Assembly: GCA_040289115.1 (NCBI GenBank) | Contig: PSKS01000005.1 | Span: 39,262-103,261, forward strand | Length of the DNA: 64,000 nucleotides | Direction: 5' to 3' | Source: JAUQQI01 sp040289115 | Lineage (GTDB): Bacteria; Chloroflexota; Dehalococcoidia; JAUQQI01 | Shown: piece after piece, positions 45,329-52,998 of the stretch | Position numbering within the stretch: position 1 is the first letter of the stretch | Layout: each line of letters begins with the position of its first letter | Position numbers and translations under genes: made by a program | Notes under the pieces: model-generated | Told to the model about the DNA's origin: nothing | The model's database searches: none | The model's input: the letters and a program-made list of their open reading frames with translations, nothing else

Positions 45329-45341
45329 TTAGAAGCTCCCG

Positions 45342-47129
45342 CTACTCGGAGGACTCGGCGCCGGTGGTGACGGGCTTGCGGCGTTGCAGGGTGTACATGC
45401 GGAGGATTTCGGCCACCGTGGTGGCCTCCTCCGCTTTCTTATCGGCCCGGACGAAGCTGACGGCCCGGGGGAACCTAAGGGCGTAGCCCAGCCGCCGCTC
45501 GGCCTCGCCGGCCGGCGTGCCCTCCGGCGTGAGGCCCAGGCCGCAGGTATGCAGGGGACTTCGGGTTATCTCGTCGGCCTGAACCGTGACCACGTAGACG
45601 GGCTCAACCCAGACGTCCGGCTGCATCAGGGACTCAACCCGGGCTGGCTTATGGTCTACCCGGACCTCCTCCAGCATCTTCCTGAGGTTGACCCACTCCT
45701 CCTCGGTGAACCCGCTCCCCAGTCTAGACACGGTGACGAAGAGGTCCCGTTCGCTGTCGTAAACCGCCGTAAGCAGGGACCCGATCCCGAGGCGGGCCCG
45801 GTGGCCCCGCCCGTACCAGTAGCCGACGATGACCGTATCAATGGTATCTTCCAACTGGCCCTTGTAGCCCCGCTTGAACTTAATCCAGAAGAACTGCCGG
45901 ACCCCGGCGTGGTAGGCGGCGTCCGGCCGCTTGCAGACGATCCCTTCCAGACCCCGGGCAACCTTGTCGGCAAAGAAAGTTTCCAGCTCCACCGGGTCGT
46001 CGGTAATGAGAATTTCGGCCAGTTCGTAGACGTCGCCCGGTAGGACCAGCTTCTCCAGGGCCTCGCGGCGCTCCACGTAAGGCTTGTGGATATACTCCTC
46101 ACCATCGGCGTAAAGGAGGTCGAAGCAGACCAGTTTAAGGGGGATCTCTTCCATCATCCGGTCGATGTCGTATTTGCGCCGGCGCTGGACGGTGACCTGG
46201 AAGGGCAGAAAGTCGCCGGTGGCAGGGTCGTAGGCAATGGCCTCACCCTCAATAATCGCCTGACGGGCGGCCACCTGGGTCCTGGCCCCCTGGACAATTT
46301 CGGGGAACATTTCGCTGAAATCTTCCAGGTTGCGGCTGAAAATCTTAACTTTGTCCCCGTCCTTGTGGACCTGGCATCTAAAGCCGTCCAGCTTCGGTTC
46401 GGCCGCCGTCTTGCCGTGGCGCCGCAGGATCTCCTCGATGCTGCTCACCCGTTCGGCCAGGGCCGGCCGGATGGGCACCCCGACCTGGACCCGGAGGCCC
46501 CGGAGGGCCTCGATCCCCTGGGTGAGCAGAATCTGGGCGATCTGGCCCAGGTCGGCCCGGATGTTGTAGGCCAGCTCGATCTCCTTCCTTAAGGATTTGT
46601 CACCGACCACCGCGTAGCTGAGGCCCTCCATCAGGGTGGGGTCGCCGATGCCCAACCGGAGCTTGCCCACAAGGATCCGGACCAGGTACCGGCCCTCCTG
46701 GCGGTTCATCTGCTTGAGAAGTTCGGCGATAAGTTCGGTCTTACGGCCGACGGCCCCGGCCCCGCTTATCTCCGCCAGCCGGTAAAGGGCGTTAAAGACA
46801 TCGGCGATCTCCAGGTTATCCCCCCGGCCCTCAGGCAGGACCTCCTCCACCACCCGGCCGTAATCTCCAAGACGCTTGTAAAGGGTGCGAACTTCCTCCC
46901 GGGTCCGGCCGGCGGCCAGGGCAATCGCCTCGGCCAGGAGCTGTTCCCCAATGCCGAATTCCAGCTTTTGATAGGGGGGCACTACCTGGCCTTGACAAAG
47001 ATAGATGACCTTGTCCACCTCTTCGGGCCCGAGCTCCCGGAAGAGTTCGGCCAGAATCTCCACCATCAGGTTCCGGGAAGTGGTCGCCTCCAGTCGGTTA
47101 AAGTAGTCGGCTAGCCGCCTGAACAGCAT
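45342..47129 (-). CDS. lig: ATP-dependent DNA ligase (LigI/archaeal-type)
   Basis: 595 residues with the three-domain layout of archaeal and eukaryotic DNA ligase I. An N-terminal DNA-binding domain comes first (LEATTSRNLMVEILAELFRELGP onwards). The adenylation motif AEPKLDGFRCQVHKDG (KxDG, nucleotide-linked Lys near residue 243), FSRNLEDFSEMFPE, IIEGEAIAYDP, LEGIVCKRPDAAY, and motif V WIKFKRGY follow. The C-terminal OB fold has LRFPRAVSFVRADKKAEEATTVAEI. It is much larger than Ku-associated LigD/LigC proteins and no Ku gene is adjacent. It probably supplements the usual NAD-dependent LigA. Confidence 0.93.
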   Translation of the reverse strand: MLFRRLADYFNRLEATTSRNLMVEILAELFRELGPEEVDKVIYLCQGQVVPPYQKLEFGIGEQLLAEAIALAAGRTREEVRTLYKRLGDYGRVVEEVLPEGRGDNLEIADVFNALYRLAEISGAGAVGRKTELIAELLKQMNRQEGRYLVRILVGKLRLGIGDPTLMEGLSYAVVGDKSLRKEIELAYNIRADLGQIAQILLTQGIEALRGLRVQVGVPIRPALAERVSSIEEILRRHGKTAAEPKLDGFRCQVHKDGDKVKIFSRNLEDFSEMFPEIVQGARTQVAARQAIIEGEAIAYDPATGDFLPFQVTVQRRRKYDIDRMMEEIPLKLVCFDLLYADGEEYIHKPYVERREALEKLVLPGDVYELAEILITDDPVELETFFADKVARGLEGIVCKRPDAAYHAGVRQFFWIKFKRGYKGQLEDTIDTVIVGYWYGRGHRARLGIGSLLTAVYDSERDLFVTVSRLGSGFTEEEWVNLRKMLEEVRVDHKPARVESLMQPDVWVEPVYVVTVQADEITRSPLHTCGLGLTPEGTPAGEAERRLGYALRFPRAVSFVRADKKAEEATTVAEILRMYTLQRRKPVTTGAESSE

Positions 47130-47203
47130 CGCGTCTTTCTCCCGTTGACACGTTCTCCCCGCGGGATTTTAGCACGGGTATTCGACCCCGGCACGCCCAA
47201 GTT

Positions 47204-47232
47204 TTCAACCGGGTTTACCCACCTGTTACAAT
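47204..47232 (+). promoter_or_regulatory. Promoter of the his gene cluster
   Basis: TTCAAC (47204-47209) and TACAAT (47227-47232) with a 17-base spacer. Predicted start is about 47239, exactly where an in-frame GTG lies and nine bases before the hisH ATG at 47248. Confidence 0.55.
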
Positions 47233-47247
47233 GTTTGGGTGGGCCGA

Positions 47248-47865
47248 ATGCTTGCGGTCTTGGACTACGGGGCCGGAAACCTGCGCAGTGTGGTCCGGGC
47301 CCTGGAGGTGAACGGTATCCGGCCGGTGGTTTTGGGCGACCCAGATGCCTTGCTCCGGGCCGATTCTTTGGTCTTCCCTGGGGTTGGGGCCGCCGGCTCG
47401 GCCATGCGCCGGCTCCGGGAGCGCGGTTTGGATGAGGCCGTCCGGGAGTTTTACCGGTTGGGCCGGCCAATTCTGGGGGTCTGCCTGGGTCTGCAGCTGC
47501 TCTTTGACCGGAGCGAGGAGGACGGCGGAACCCCCGGCCTGGGCCTGATACCCGGTGAGGTTCGCCGCTTTCCCGACGGCCTTAAAATCCCCCACATGGG
47601 CTGGAATCAGGTCCGCCGTCAAAAAGACCACCCCATCCTGGCCGGCATTCCCGACGGTGCCTATTTTTACTTCGTCCACTCTTACTACGCGGCCCCGGCC
47701 GACCCGGCGACGGTCGTCGCTACCACCGATTACGGCCTGGACTTTGCTAGCGTCGTCGCCCGGGACAACCTGGTGGCCACCCAGTTCCACCCCGAAAAGA
47801 GCGGCCGCTGGGGCCTGGCCGTCTACGCCAACTTTCTGCGGACGCTGGTGGGCCTAAGGTGCTGA
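47248..47865 (+). CDS. hisH: Imidazole glycerol phosphate synthase, glutaminase subunit
   Basis: 205 residues from ATG 47248, preceded by GGGTGGG; GTG 47239 is an alternative leaderless start. Class I glutamine amidotransferase: N-terminal MLAVLDYGAGNLRSV, oxyanion strand VFPGVGAAGSAM, catalytic Cys in ILGVCLGLQLLF, and catalytic His in ATQFHPEKSGRWG with the following Glu. HisH releases ammonia that is channelled to HisF. First gene of the his cluster; overlaps hisA by 7 bases. Confidence 0.95.
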   Translation: MLAVLDYGAGNLRSVVRALEVNGIRPVVLGDPDALLRADSLVFPGVGAAGSAMRRLRERGLDEAVREFYRLGRPILGVCLGLQLLFDRSEEDGGTPGLGLIPGEVRRFPDGLKIPHMGWNQVRRQKDHPILAGIPDGAYFYFVHSYYAAPADPATVVATTDYGLDFASVVARDNLVATQFHPEKSGRWGLAVYANFLRTLVGLRC

Positions 47866-48575
47866 TCCTGCCAGCCATTGACATCCTGGGCGGCCGCTGC
47901 GCTCGCCTTTACCAGGGTCGGTTCGACCGGGCCCAGGTTTACGCCGACGACCCGGTGGCCGTCGCCCAGGCCTGGGCCGAAGCCGGGGCCCGCTGGGTCC
48001 ACGTGGTCGACCTGGACGCGGCCCGAACCGGCCAACCGGTTAACTTGGGGGTGGTGGCCGCCATCGTCCGGTCGGTGGGGGCAGCCGTTCAGTATGGGGG
48101 CGGGGTGCGCAGCCTGGGCCGGGTGGCGGAGCTCCTCGACCTGGGGGTGGGCCGGGTGGTGGTGGGCACCGCCGCCTTTACCGACCCGGACTTCCTGGCC
48201 GAAGCCTGCCGCCGGTTCGGGGACCGGATTGCGGTGGCCCTTGACGTCCGGGACGGGCAGGTGGCCGTTTCAGGCTGGGAGTCGGCCCTGCCCCTCGGCC
48301 CCGTTCCGGCTATAGGCCGACTGGCGGCGGTGGGGGTCCGGCGGCTGGTGCTCACCGACGTGGGCCGGGACGGCACCCTTGAAGGGGTCAACCTGGACCT
48401 GGTAAGGGAAGTCCTTAGGGCGGCAGCGATGCCGGTCATTGTGGGGGGTGGGGTGGGAAGCCTCGGGGACCTTATAGCCCTTAAAGCCTTGGGGGTGGAG
48501 GGGGTGATCCTGGGCCGGGCCCTTTACGAGGGTCGGGTCGACCTGCGGGCGGCCCTGGCCTGCGGGGCCGACTAG
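47859..48575 (+). CDS. hisA: Phosphoribosylformimino-5-aminoimidazole carboxamide ribotide isomerase
   Basis: 238-residue TIM barrel that performs the Amadori rearrangement of ProFAR to PRFAR. N-terminal LILPAIDILGGRCARLYQGRF with the catalytic Asp. Phosphate-binding repeats QYGGGVRSLGRVAELLDLGVGRVVVGTAA and VIVGGGVGSLGDLIALKALGVEGVILGRALYEG, and central TDVGRDGTLEGVN with the second Asp. GTG start overlaps hisH. The pattern also allows PriA-like dual activity (TrpF), but no evidence supports that here. Confidence 0.95.
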   Translation: MLILPAIDILGGRCARLYQGRFDRAQVYADDPVAVAQAWAEAGARWVHVVDLDAARTGQPVNLGVVAAIVRSVGAAVQYGGGVRSLGRVAELLDLGVGRVVVGTAAFTDPDFLAEACRRFGDRIAVALDVRDGQVAVSGWESALPLGPVPAIGRLAAVGVRRLVLTDVGRDGTLEGVNLDLVREVLRAAAMPVIVGGGVGSLGDLIALKALGVEGVILGRALYEGRVDLRAALACGAD

Positions 48576-48583
48576 GTGCCACC

Positions 48584-49351
48584 ATGCTTACGAAGCGGAT
48601 AATCCCCTGCCTTGACGTCGACGCCGGCCGGGTAGTTAAGGGCGTCCGCTTTGCCGGCCTGCGGGACGCCGGTGACCCGGTAGAGCTGGCCGCTTACTAC
48701 GACCGGGAAGGGGCCGATGAGCTGGTCTTTTACGACATAACGGCCTCGGCCCAGGGGCGCAAAATCATGGTCGAGGTGGTGGCCCGCACCGCCGACCAGG
48801 TCTTTATACCCGTCACTGTCGGCGGGGGCTTGCGCACCGTCGAGGATATGCGGCTGATGCTCCGGTCCGGGGCCGATAAGGTCTCCATAAACACCGCCGC
48901 CATCGAGGACCCAACCCTCATCGCCCGGGGTGCCGACGCCTTCGGCTCCCAGTGCATCGTCCTCTCGATCGACACCAAGTGGGAGGGGGACCGACCCCGG
49001 GTTTACTCCCACGGCGGCCGTCGGCCCACCGGCCTGGATACGGTGGAGTGGGCCCGGCGGGGGGTGGAGCTGGGGGCCGGCGAAATCGTCCTCAATAGCA
49101 TCGACACCGACGGCACCCGGGCCGGCTACGACCTGAAGATTCTGCGGATGGTCTCGGAGGCCGTCCCGGTCCCGGTCATCGCCAGCGGCGGGGCCGGAAA
49201 CCTCCAACACCTCTTCCTGGCCATCGCCGAGGGCAGGGCCGATGCCGTCCTGGCTGCCAGCATTTTCCATTACCGGGAAGTAACCATCGCCGAGGCCAAG
49301 CGGTTCCTGGCCGCCCGGGGGATTCCCGTCCGCCTGGAGGACCTGGGGTGA
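48584..49351 (+). CDS. hisF: Imidazole glycerol phosphate synthase, cyclase subunit
   Basis: 255-residue TIM barrel that closes the imidazole ring, giving IGP and AICAR, with ammonia from HisH. N-terminal MLTKRIIPCLDVDAGRVVKGVRF with the catalytic Asp, DITASAQGRKIMVEVV, VGGGLRTVEDMRLML, LNSIDTDGTRAGYD with the second Asp, and SGGAGNLQHLFLAI. Normal length and complete. Nine bases after hisA. Confidence 0.96.
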   Translation: MLTKRIIPCLDVDAGRVVKGVRFAGLRDAGDPVELAAYYDREGADELVFYDITASAQGRKIMVEVVARTADQVFIPVTVGGGLRTVEDMRLMLRSGADKVSINTAAIEDPTLIARGADAFGSQCIVLSIDTKWEGDRPRVYSHGGRRPTGLDTVEWARRGVELGAGEIVLNSIDTDGTRAGYDLKILRMVSEAVPVPVIASGGAGNLQHLFLAIAEGRADAVLAASIFHYREVTIAEAKRFLAARGIPVRLEDLG

Positions 49352-49692
49352 CCACCAAAGATAAAATACGGCCGTCTGCCCCCATCGCCCTCGGATATCG
49401 GCCGGCAGCTGGCGGCCCTGACCGACGTCTTAGACGCCCACCCGGTGGAACTGGTTTACCCGTTCGGCTTGACGGCCACGGCCACCGTGGCCGCCCAAGG
49501 TATCGACCGGGCTGTCCCGCTGGGGAAGGGTTTTCCCCTGCCGATTTCTACGCCGACGTATCCCTAACCCTGAGCACCGACCGGCTGGGCATTATGGACC
49601 TGCGGCGGGTCCCGGTCTGGCTCCAGTGGGCGGTCGGCGCCTGGGTAAATTCGCCCCCGGAAGACGGGCCAGACCAAGCAGGGGGAAATTAA
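49352..49692 (+). pseudogene. Decayed minimal nucleotidyltransferase (MNT-type) gene within the his cluster
   Basis: Two frames together give a recognisable pol-beta-like minimal nucleotidyltransferase. The first frame (same phase as hisF) reads DIGRQLAALTDVLDAHPVELVYPFGLTATATV and GIDRAVPLGKGF up to about 49540. The next frame continues PADFYADVSLTLSTDRLGIMDLRRVPVWLQWAVGAWV. In intact relatives the first part carries FGSxARG and SDIDLAV; here both are broken (FGLTATATV, GIDRAV). No start codon precedes the first frame and a frameshift separates the parts. The usual HEPN partner is missing. Confidence 0.7.
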
Positions 49693-49695
49693 ACC

Positions 49696-50346
49696 ATGGC
49701 CGAGGGTTTAAAGTTTGACCAGGCGGGGCTTATACCGGCCGTCGTTCAAGACGCCACGAGCGGCCGGGTGCTCATGCTCGGCTACCAGGACCGGGAAGCC
49801 TTAGAACGGACCCTGGTCAGCGGCCGGGTCTGGTTTTACAGCCGAAGCCGCCAGCGTCTCTGGCAGAAGGGCGAAACCTCCGGCCACGAGCTCCGGGTCC
49901 GGCAGGTGGTGGCCGACTGCGATGGGGATGCCCTGCTCATCCTGGCCGAGCCGGCCGGGCCTACCTGCCACACCGGGGCCGAATCGTGCTTCTTCGAGAA
50001 GGTCGCCGGCGCCGAAGACGACTGGCTGCCCCTGAGCCGGGTTCCCGAGGCCCTTTTTAGGGTTATCTTAGACCGCCAGCAGAATCCGAGGGCCGAAAGC
50101 TACGTGGCGGGACTCCTGGCCAGCGGGGTCGACCGGGTTGCCCAGAAGCTGGGCGAAGAGGCCATCGAGGCGGTTATCGCCGCCAAAAACGACGACCGGG
50201 AGGCCCTCGTCCGGGAGTTGGCCGACCTCTGGTTCCACAGCCTAGTGTTAATGGCCGCCCGTGGGCTGCGGCCGGCCGACGTCTGGGCCGAGCTCGCCCG
50301 CCGCCACGCCGCCCGGACACGGCCGCCCGGCCAGAAGGGCGTCTAA
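49696..50346 (+). CDS. hisIE: Bifunctional phosphoribosyl-AMP cyclohydrolase / phosphoribosyl-ATP pyrophosphatase
   Basis: 216 residues. The N-terminal HisI domain shows GLIPAVVQDATSGRVLMLGYQDREAL, WFYSRSRQRLWQKGETSGH and zinc ligands in DCDGDALLI and CHTGAESCFF. The C-terminal HisE domain shows SYVAGLLASGVDRVAQKLGEEAIEAVIAAKN and LVRELADLWFHSLVLMAARG. It carries out the second and third steps of histidine synthesis. Its last 99 bases overlap the convergent HAD gene. Confidence 0.95.
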   Translation: MAEGLKFDQAGLIPAVVQDATSGRVLMLGYQDREALERTLVSGRVWFYSRSRQRLWQKGETSGHELRVRQVVADCDGDALLILAEPAGPTCHTGAESCFFEKVAGAEDDWLPLSRVPEALFRVILDRQQNPRAESYVAGLLASGVDRVAQKLGEEAIEAVIAAKNDDREALVRELADLWFHSLVLMAARGLRPADVWAELARRHAARTRPPGQKGV

Positions 50347-51063
50347 CTCCAGGAGCTCCTTAAGGTCTCGGATGACCGGCACCCCCGGCGGTGGGTCTTC
50401 CTGCCGGAACTGGTGACTGAGCACGGGTCGAAGGCCGGCCTTTAAGGCCCCGCCCACATCCTCGTAAATCCGGTCGCCCACGAAGACGGCCCGTTCAGGC
50501 CGGCTCCCAAGCCGACTGAGGGCAAACTGGAAGATGGCCGGGTGAGGCTTGCGCCAGCCGACGGCCGACGAGAAAGCCAGCACGTCGAAATGGTCCTTAA
50601 GGCTGAGTTCCTCCAGGCGGGCTGCCATCAGCTCGGCCGGATACATCGTGTTGGAGACGAGCCCGATCTTAAGCCCCCGGCGGCGCAGTTCGGCCAGGAC
50701 CGTCCTCACACCCTGGGCCGGACAGGTGGTCTCCAGCTCGGCCCGAGCCAACACCTCCAGGCACTCCCGGTAAAAGTCCCGGGGCAGGCTTAAACCGAGC
50801 CGGCCGAAGGCCTCGGCAAACAGGGCCTCCGGCGGAAGCTCCCGGTAGCCCCGGGTCTGGAAGTAGGCCAGCCGACGGCCCAGAATCCGCTCCCAGACCT
50901 CCCGGTAAAGCGTCTCGGCCGGGGGTGCCCGGTCGCCGATAAGCCTTTTTAGCCGGCCATGAATGGCTTGCCAGGCCATCAGCCAGTTATCGGTCGAAAG
51001 CTTTATGTCCCAGACCGTATGGCCCAGGTCGAGGAGAACGGCCTCAACCGCCCTACCCCTCAC
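50248..51063 (-). CDS. HAD family hydrolase
   Basis: 271 residues from GTG 51063, which has GGAGG nine bases upstream and overlaps the comB stop; the frame is open further but lies over comB. Motif I is VEAVLLDLGHTVWD, where the second acidic residue expected after DxD is replaced by His-Thr (DLGHT), as in some HAD subgroups. Motif II LKIGLVSNT, motif III Lys in AVGWRKPHPAIF and motif IV FVGDRIYEDVGGALKAG. A helical C1 cap lies between. Cytosolic phosphatase or dehalogenase-type enzyme of unknown substrate. Confidence 0.82.
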   Translation of the reverse strand: MRGRAVEAVLLDLGHTVWDIKLSTDNWLMAWQAIHGRLKRLIGDRAPPAETLYREVWERILGRRLAYFQTRGYRELPPEALFAEAFGRLGLSLPRDFYRECLEVLARAELETTCPAQGVRTVLAELRRRGLKIGLVSNTMYPAELMAARLEELSLKDHFDVLAFSSAVGWRKPHPAIFQFALSRLGSRPERAVFVGDRIYEDVGGALKAGLRPVLSHQFRQEDPPPGVPVIRDLKELLELDALLAGRPCPGGVAAGELGPDVGRPQPTGGH

Positions 51064-51838
51064 AGGTAACCTCCAGCCGGCCGTCCCGGACCACGAGCCT
51101 CGGAACCTTACGGCTGATATCCACCCGGGCGGCGAATTCCACGTCGGCCCCAAGGCCCAGCTGGGTCAGCCGGTAGCCGTGGGCGCTGACCCGGAAAGCG
51201 GCCAGGGGGTCCCGGCCGAAGCCGAGGCATACCTGGCGGGCAGCTACCGCCGAATCGTCCAGCACAAGGCGGCCCGATGGGGTCTCAGCGGGCAGGTCGA
51301 TATCGGGGGCCGGTAGGGGCGAGACTTCGGCCCGGCGGGCAAGCTCATCCACCAGGAAGCCGGCGCAGAAGGCGTCATCGAGGCCGAAGGCCCGGCCACG
51401 CCCCCGTCCAGCGCAGACCAAAATCACGTCCCGGCCGGCGGCTAGGATGCGCTCCGCCACCGCCCCGACGTTGGAAAGGCACCCGACCAGCACCTCGGCC
51501 GCCCCCACCGAGCGGCGGAGGGCCCGGGTGCCGTTGCTGGTAGCGAAAACCAGGGTCCGGCCGGCCAAGTCTATCCCCAGGTATTCTAAGGGCGAATTGC
51601 CCAGGTCAAAACCCCGGGGCGCAAGGCCCCCAACCTCGCCCCCCAGCAAGACGTCGGGCCCCAGCGTCCGACCAAGCCGTCGGGCGGCGCTGGGCCCTGG
51701 GGCGATAACGGCCCGGGCCAGGCCTCGTTCAAAGGCCGCCACCAGGGTCGTGCTCGCCCGCAGAACGTCGATGACGACACAGGTTCTGCCGGCCGGGTTG
51801 CGCAATAGCCGGGGCAGGAAGCAGACTTCCACGAACAT
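51053..51838 (-). CDS. comB: 2-phosphosulfolactate phosphatase family protein
   Basis: 261 residues. ComB hallmark segments: VVIDVLRASTTLVAAFERG (residues 22-40 region), LGGEVGGLAPRGFDLGNSPLEY, FATSNGTRALRR and VCAGRGRGRAFGLDDAFCAGFLVDEL. In archaea ComB dephosphorylates 2-phosphosulfolactate on the way to coenzyme M. In bacteria it is associated with sulfolactate metabolism, and comA/comC-like partners are not present here. It is translationally linked to the HAD gene. Confidence 0.88.
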   Translation of the reverse strand: MFVEVCFLPRLLRNPAGRTCVVIDVLRASTTLVAAFERGLARAVIAPGPSAARRLGRTLGPDVLLGGEVGGLAPRGFDLGNSPLEYLGIDLAGRTLVFATSNGTRALRRSVGAAEVLVGCLSNVGAVAERILAAGRDVILVCAGRGRGRAFGLDDAFCAGFLVDELARRAEVSPLPAPDIDLPAETPSGRLVLDDSAVAARQVCLGFGRDPLAAFRVSAHGYRLTQLGLGADVEFAARVDISRKVPRLVVRDGRLEVTCEG

Positions 51839-51861
51839 GTCGCGGGTATTATACCCGCCGG

Positions 51862-52998
51862 TTATGGGCCTCGTCCGACCAGGGGCATAAACCGCCGGTA
51901 AAACGGCCCCACCCGGAACTCGACGGCCACTGAGACGATGACCTCCGGCCGGTTGTCCCCGACCAGGTCGACCCTGCCGGTGTAAACGCCGTTGCCGAGG
52001 CCGACCGGGCTGGCCGTGAGGGTGAGCCGGCCCGGAGTCGTTCCGGAGGCGGGGCTGTAGCCGAGCCAGTCCCCGGCTTTCCCCACCACCCGCCAGCCCA
52101 CCGACCCACCGGCCGGGTCGGTAACCCCCAGGACACCCTGGGCCGGCGGTCCGCCCGGCTCAGCGAAGAGCACCACCCGGTAGGCGCTCAGGACGATGGC
52201 CCGGGGGTCCGGAATCCAGTCCGGGGCGTTAGTTGGGGTTGTCGCCCCAACCGTCTCCCGGGGCGGAAGAACTAGGGGCGGCGAAGGCTTGGGCCAGCGG
52301 CCGTAGGGCGGGTTGTTGGCAAAGCCATACACCAGCTCCTGGTAAGGGTAGTTTTTCCGGGGCTGGGACCCGTCGAAGGGGGGGCGGGGCCAGGGGTAGG
52401 CCGGGTTATTCGGGTTATTTAGATAGGTCCACTGGTTGTAGGCCCAGACAGCGAAATACCAGTGCTCGGGCACGGCGGGGTCGTTGCTCCCCACCGCCGG
52501 CGTAACCTGCCACTTGTACCCCAGCATGGTTGCGCCCCGGGCGATATTGTAGGCGTAGTCCCGGGCGATCCGCCGCTGGACGTCCACCGGCAGTTCCCCC
52601 GGCCGGGTCATCCCCGAGGTTATTTGCATGACCCCGTAGCCGCAGCCCCCGCTGGGGGTGAGGGGCGGCCCAAAACCTCCCCGGGGCACCGAGTAAACCG
52701 CCTGGTACCAGCTCGACTCGACGATGCCGATGGCCTTTAAAAGGACCGCCGGCACCGTGCCCGGCACCGGGGTTGGGTTCGGCCAACCCTTGCCCAGGTC
52801 AGGAATGGTGGTATACCGGTCGAACCTGAGCTGGTTGGCCGCGGCCTGGTCCATTGTGGCCGCAACCTCAGCCACCTGCGGCTGATAGGCGTCGGTCACG
52901 CCCGTCTGGGCACAGTCGTCGGCCGCCGCCGGCCTGGCCCAGGCGGCCAGAAACCCCGCCCCCAGGAGCAGGCCGACCAGGAAGCTACGAACCGCCAC
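51862..52998 (-). CDS. Secreted lytic transglycosylase-like protein with C-terminal BACON-like domain
   Basis: 378 residues from GTG 52998, chosen because the signal peptide MAVRSFLVGLLLGAGFLAAWARPAAA starts there; the longer frame covers the next gene. The SLT/lysozyme-like part has VLLKAIGIVESSWYQAV with the catalytic Glu and GGCGYGVMQITSGM, then YAYNIARGATMLGYKW and WYFAVWAYNQW. The C-terminal 100 residues (LGVTDPAGGSVGWRVVGKAGDWLGYSPASGTTPGRLTLTASP) look like a BACON/Ig-like fold. Probably a cell-wall-remodelling or wall-anchored enzyme. It overlaps the beta-propeller gene by 14 bases. Confidence 0.78.
   Translation of the reverse strand: MAVRSFLVGLLLGAGFLAAWARPAAADDCAQTGVTDAYQPQVAEVAATMDQAAANQLRFDRYTTIPDLGKGWPNPTPVPGTVPAVLLKAIGIVESSWYQAVYSVPRGGFGPPLTPSGGCGYGVMQITSGMTRPGELPVDVQRRIARDYAYNIARGATMLGYKWQVTPAVGSNDPAVPEHWYFAVWAYNQWTYLNNPNNPAYPWPRPPFDGSQPRKNYPYQELVYGFANNPPYGRWPKPSPPLVLPPRETVGATTPTNAPDWIPDPRAIVLSAYRVVLFAEPGGPPAQGVLGVTDPAGGSVGWRVVGKAGDWLGYSPASGTTPGRLTLTASPVGLGNGVYTGRVDLVGDNRPEVIVSVAVEFRVGPFYRRFMPLVGRGP

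Noticed and set aside
45163..45341. IS200/IS605-type transposon end
   Set aside because: One GC hairpin alone; no TnpA/TnpB gene, target-site signal or second end.
49348..49692. Continuous 114-codon plus-strand frame starting at a GTG overlapping hisF
   Set aside because: Its first half does not resemble any protein. The homologous nucleotidyltransferase sequence switches frame, so it is annotated as a pseudogene.
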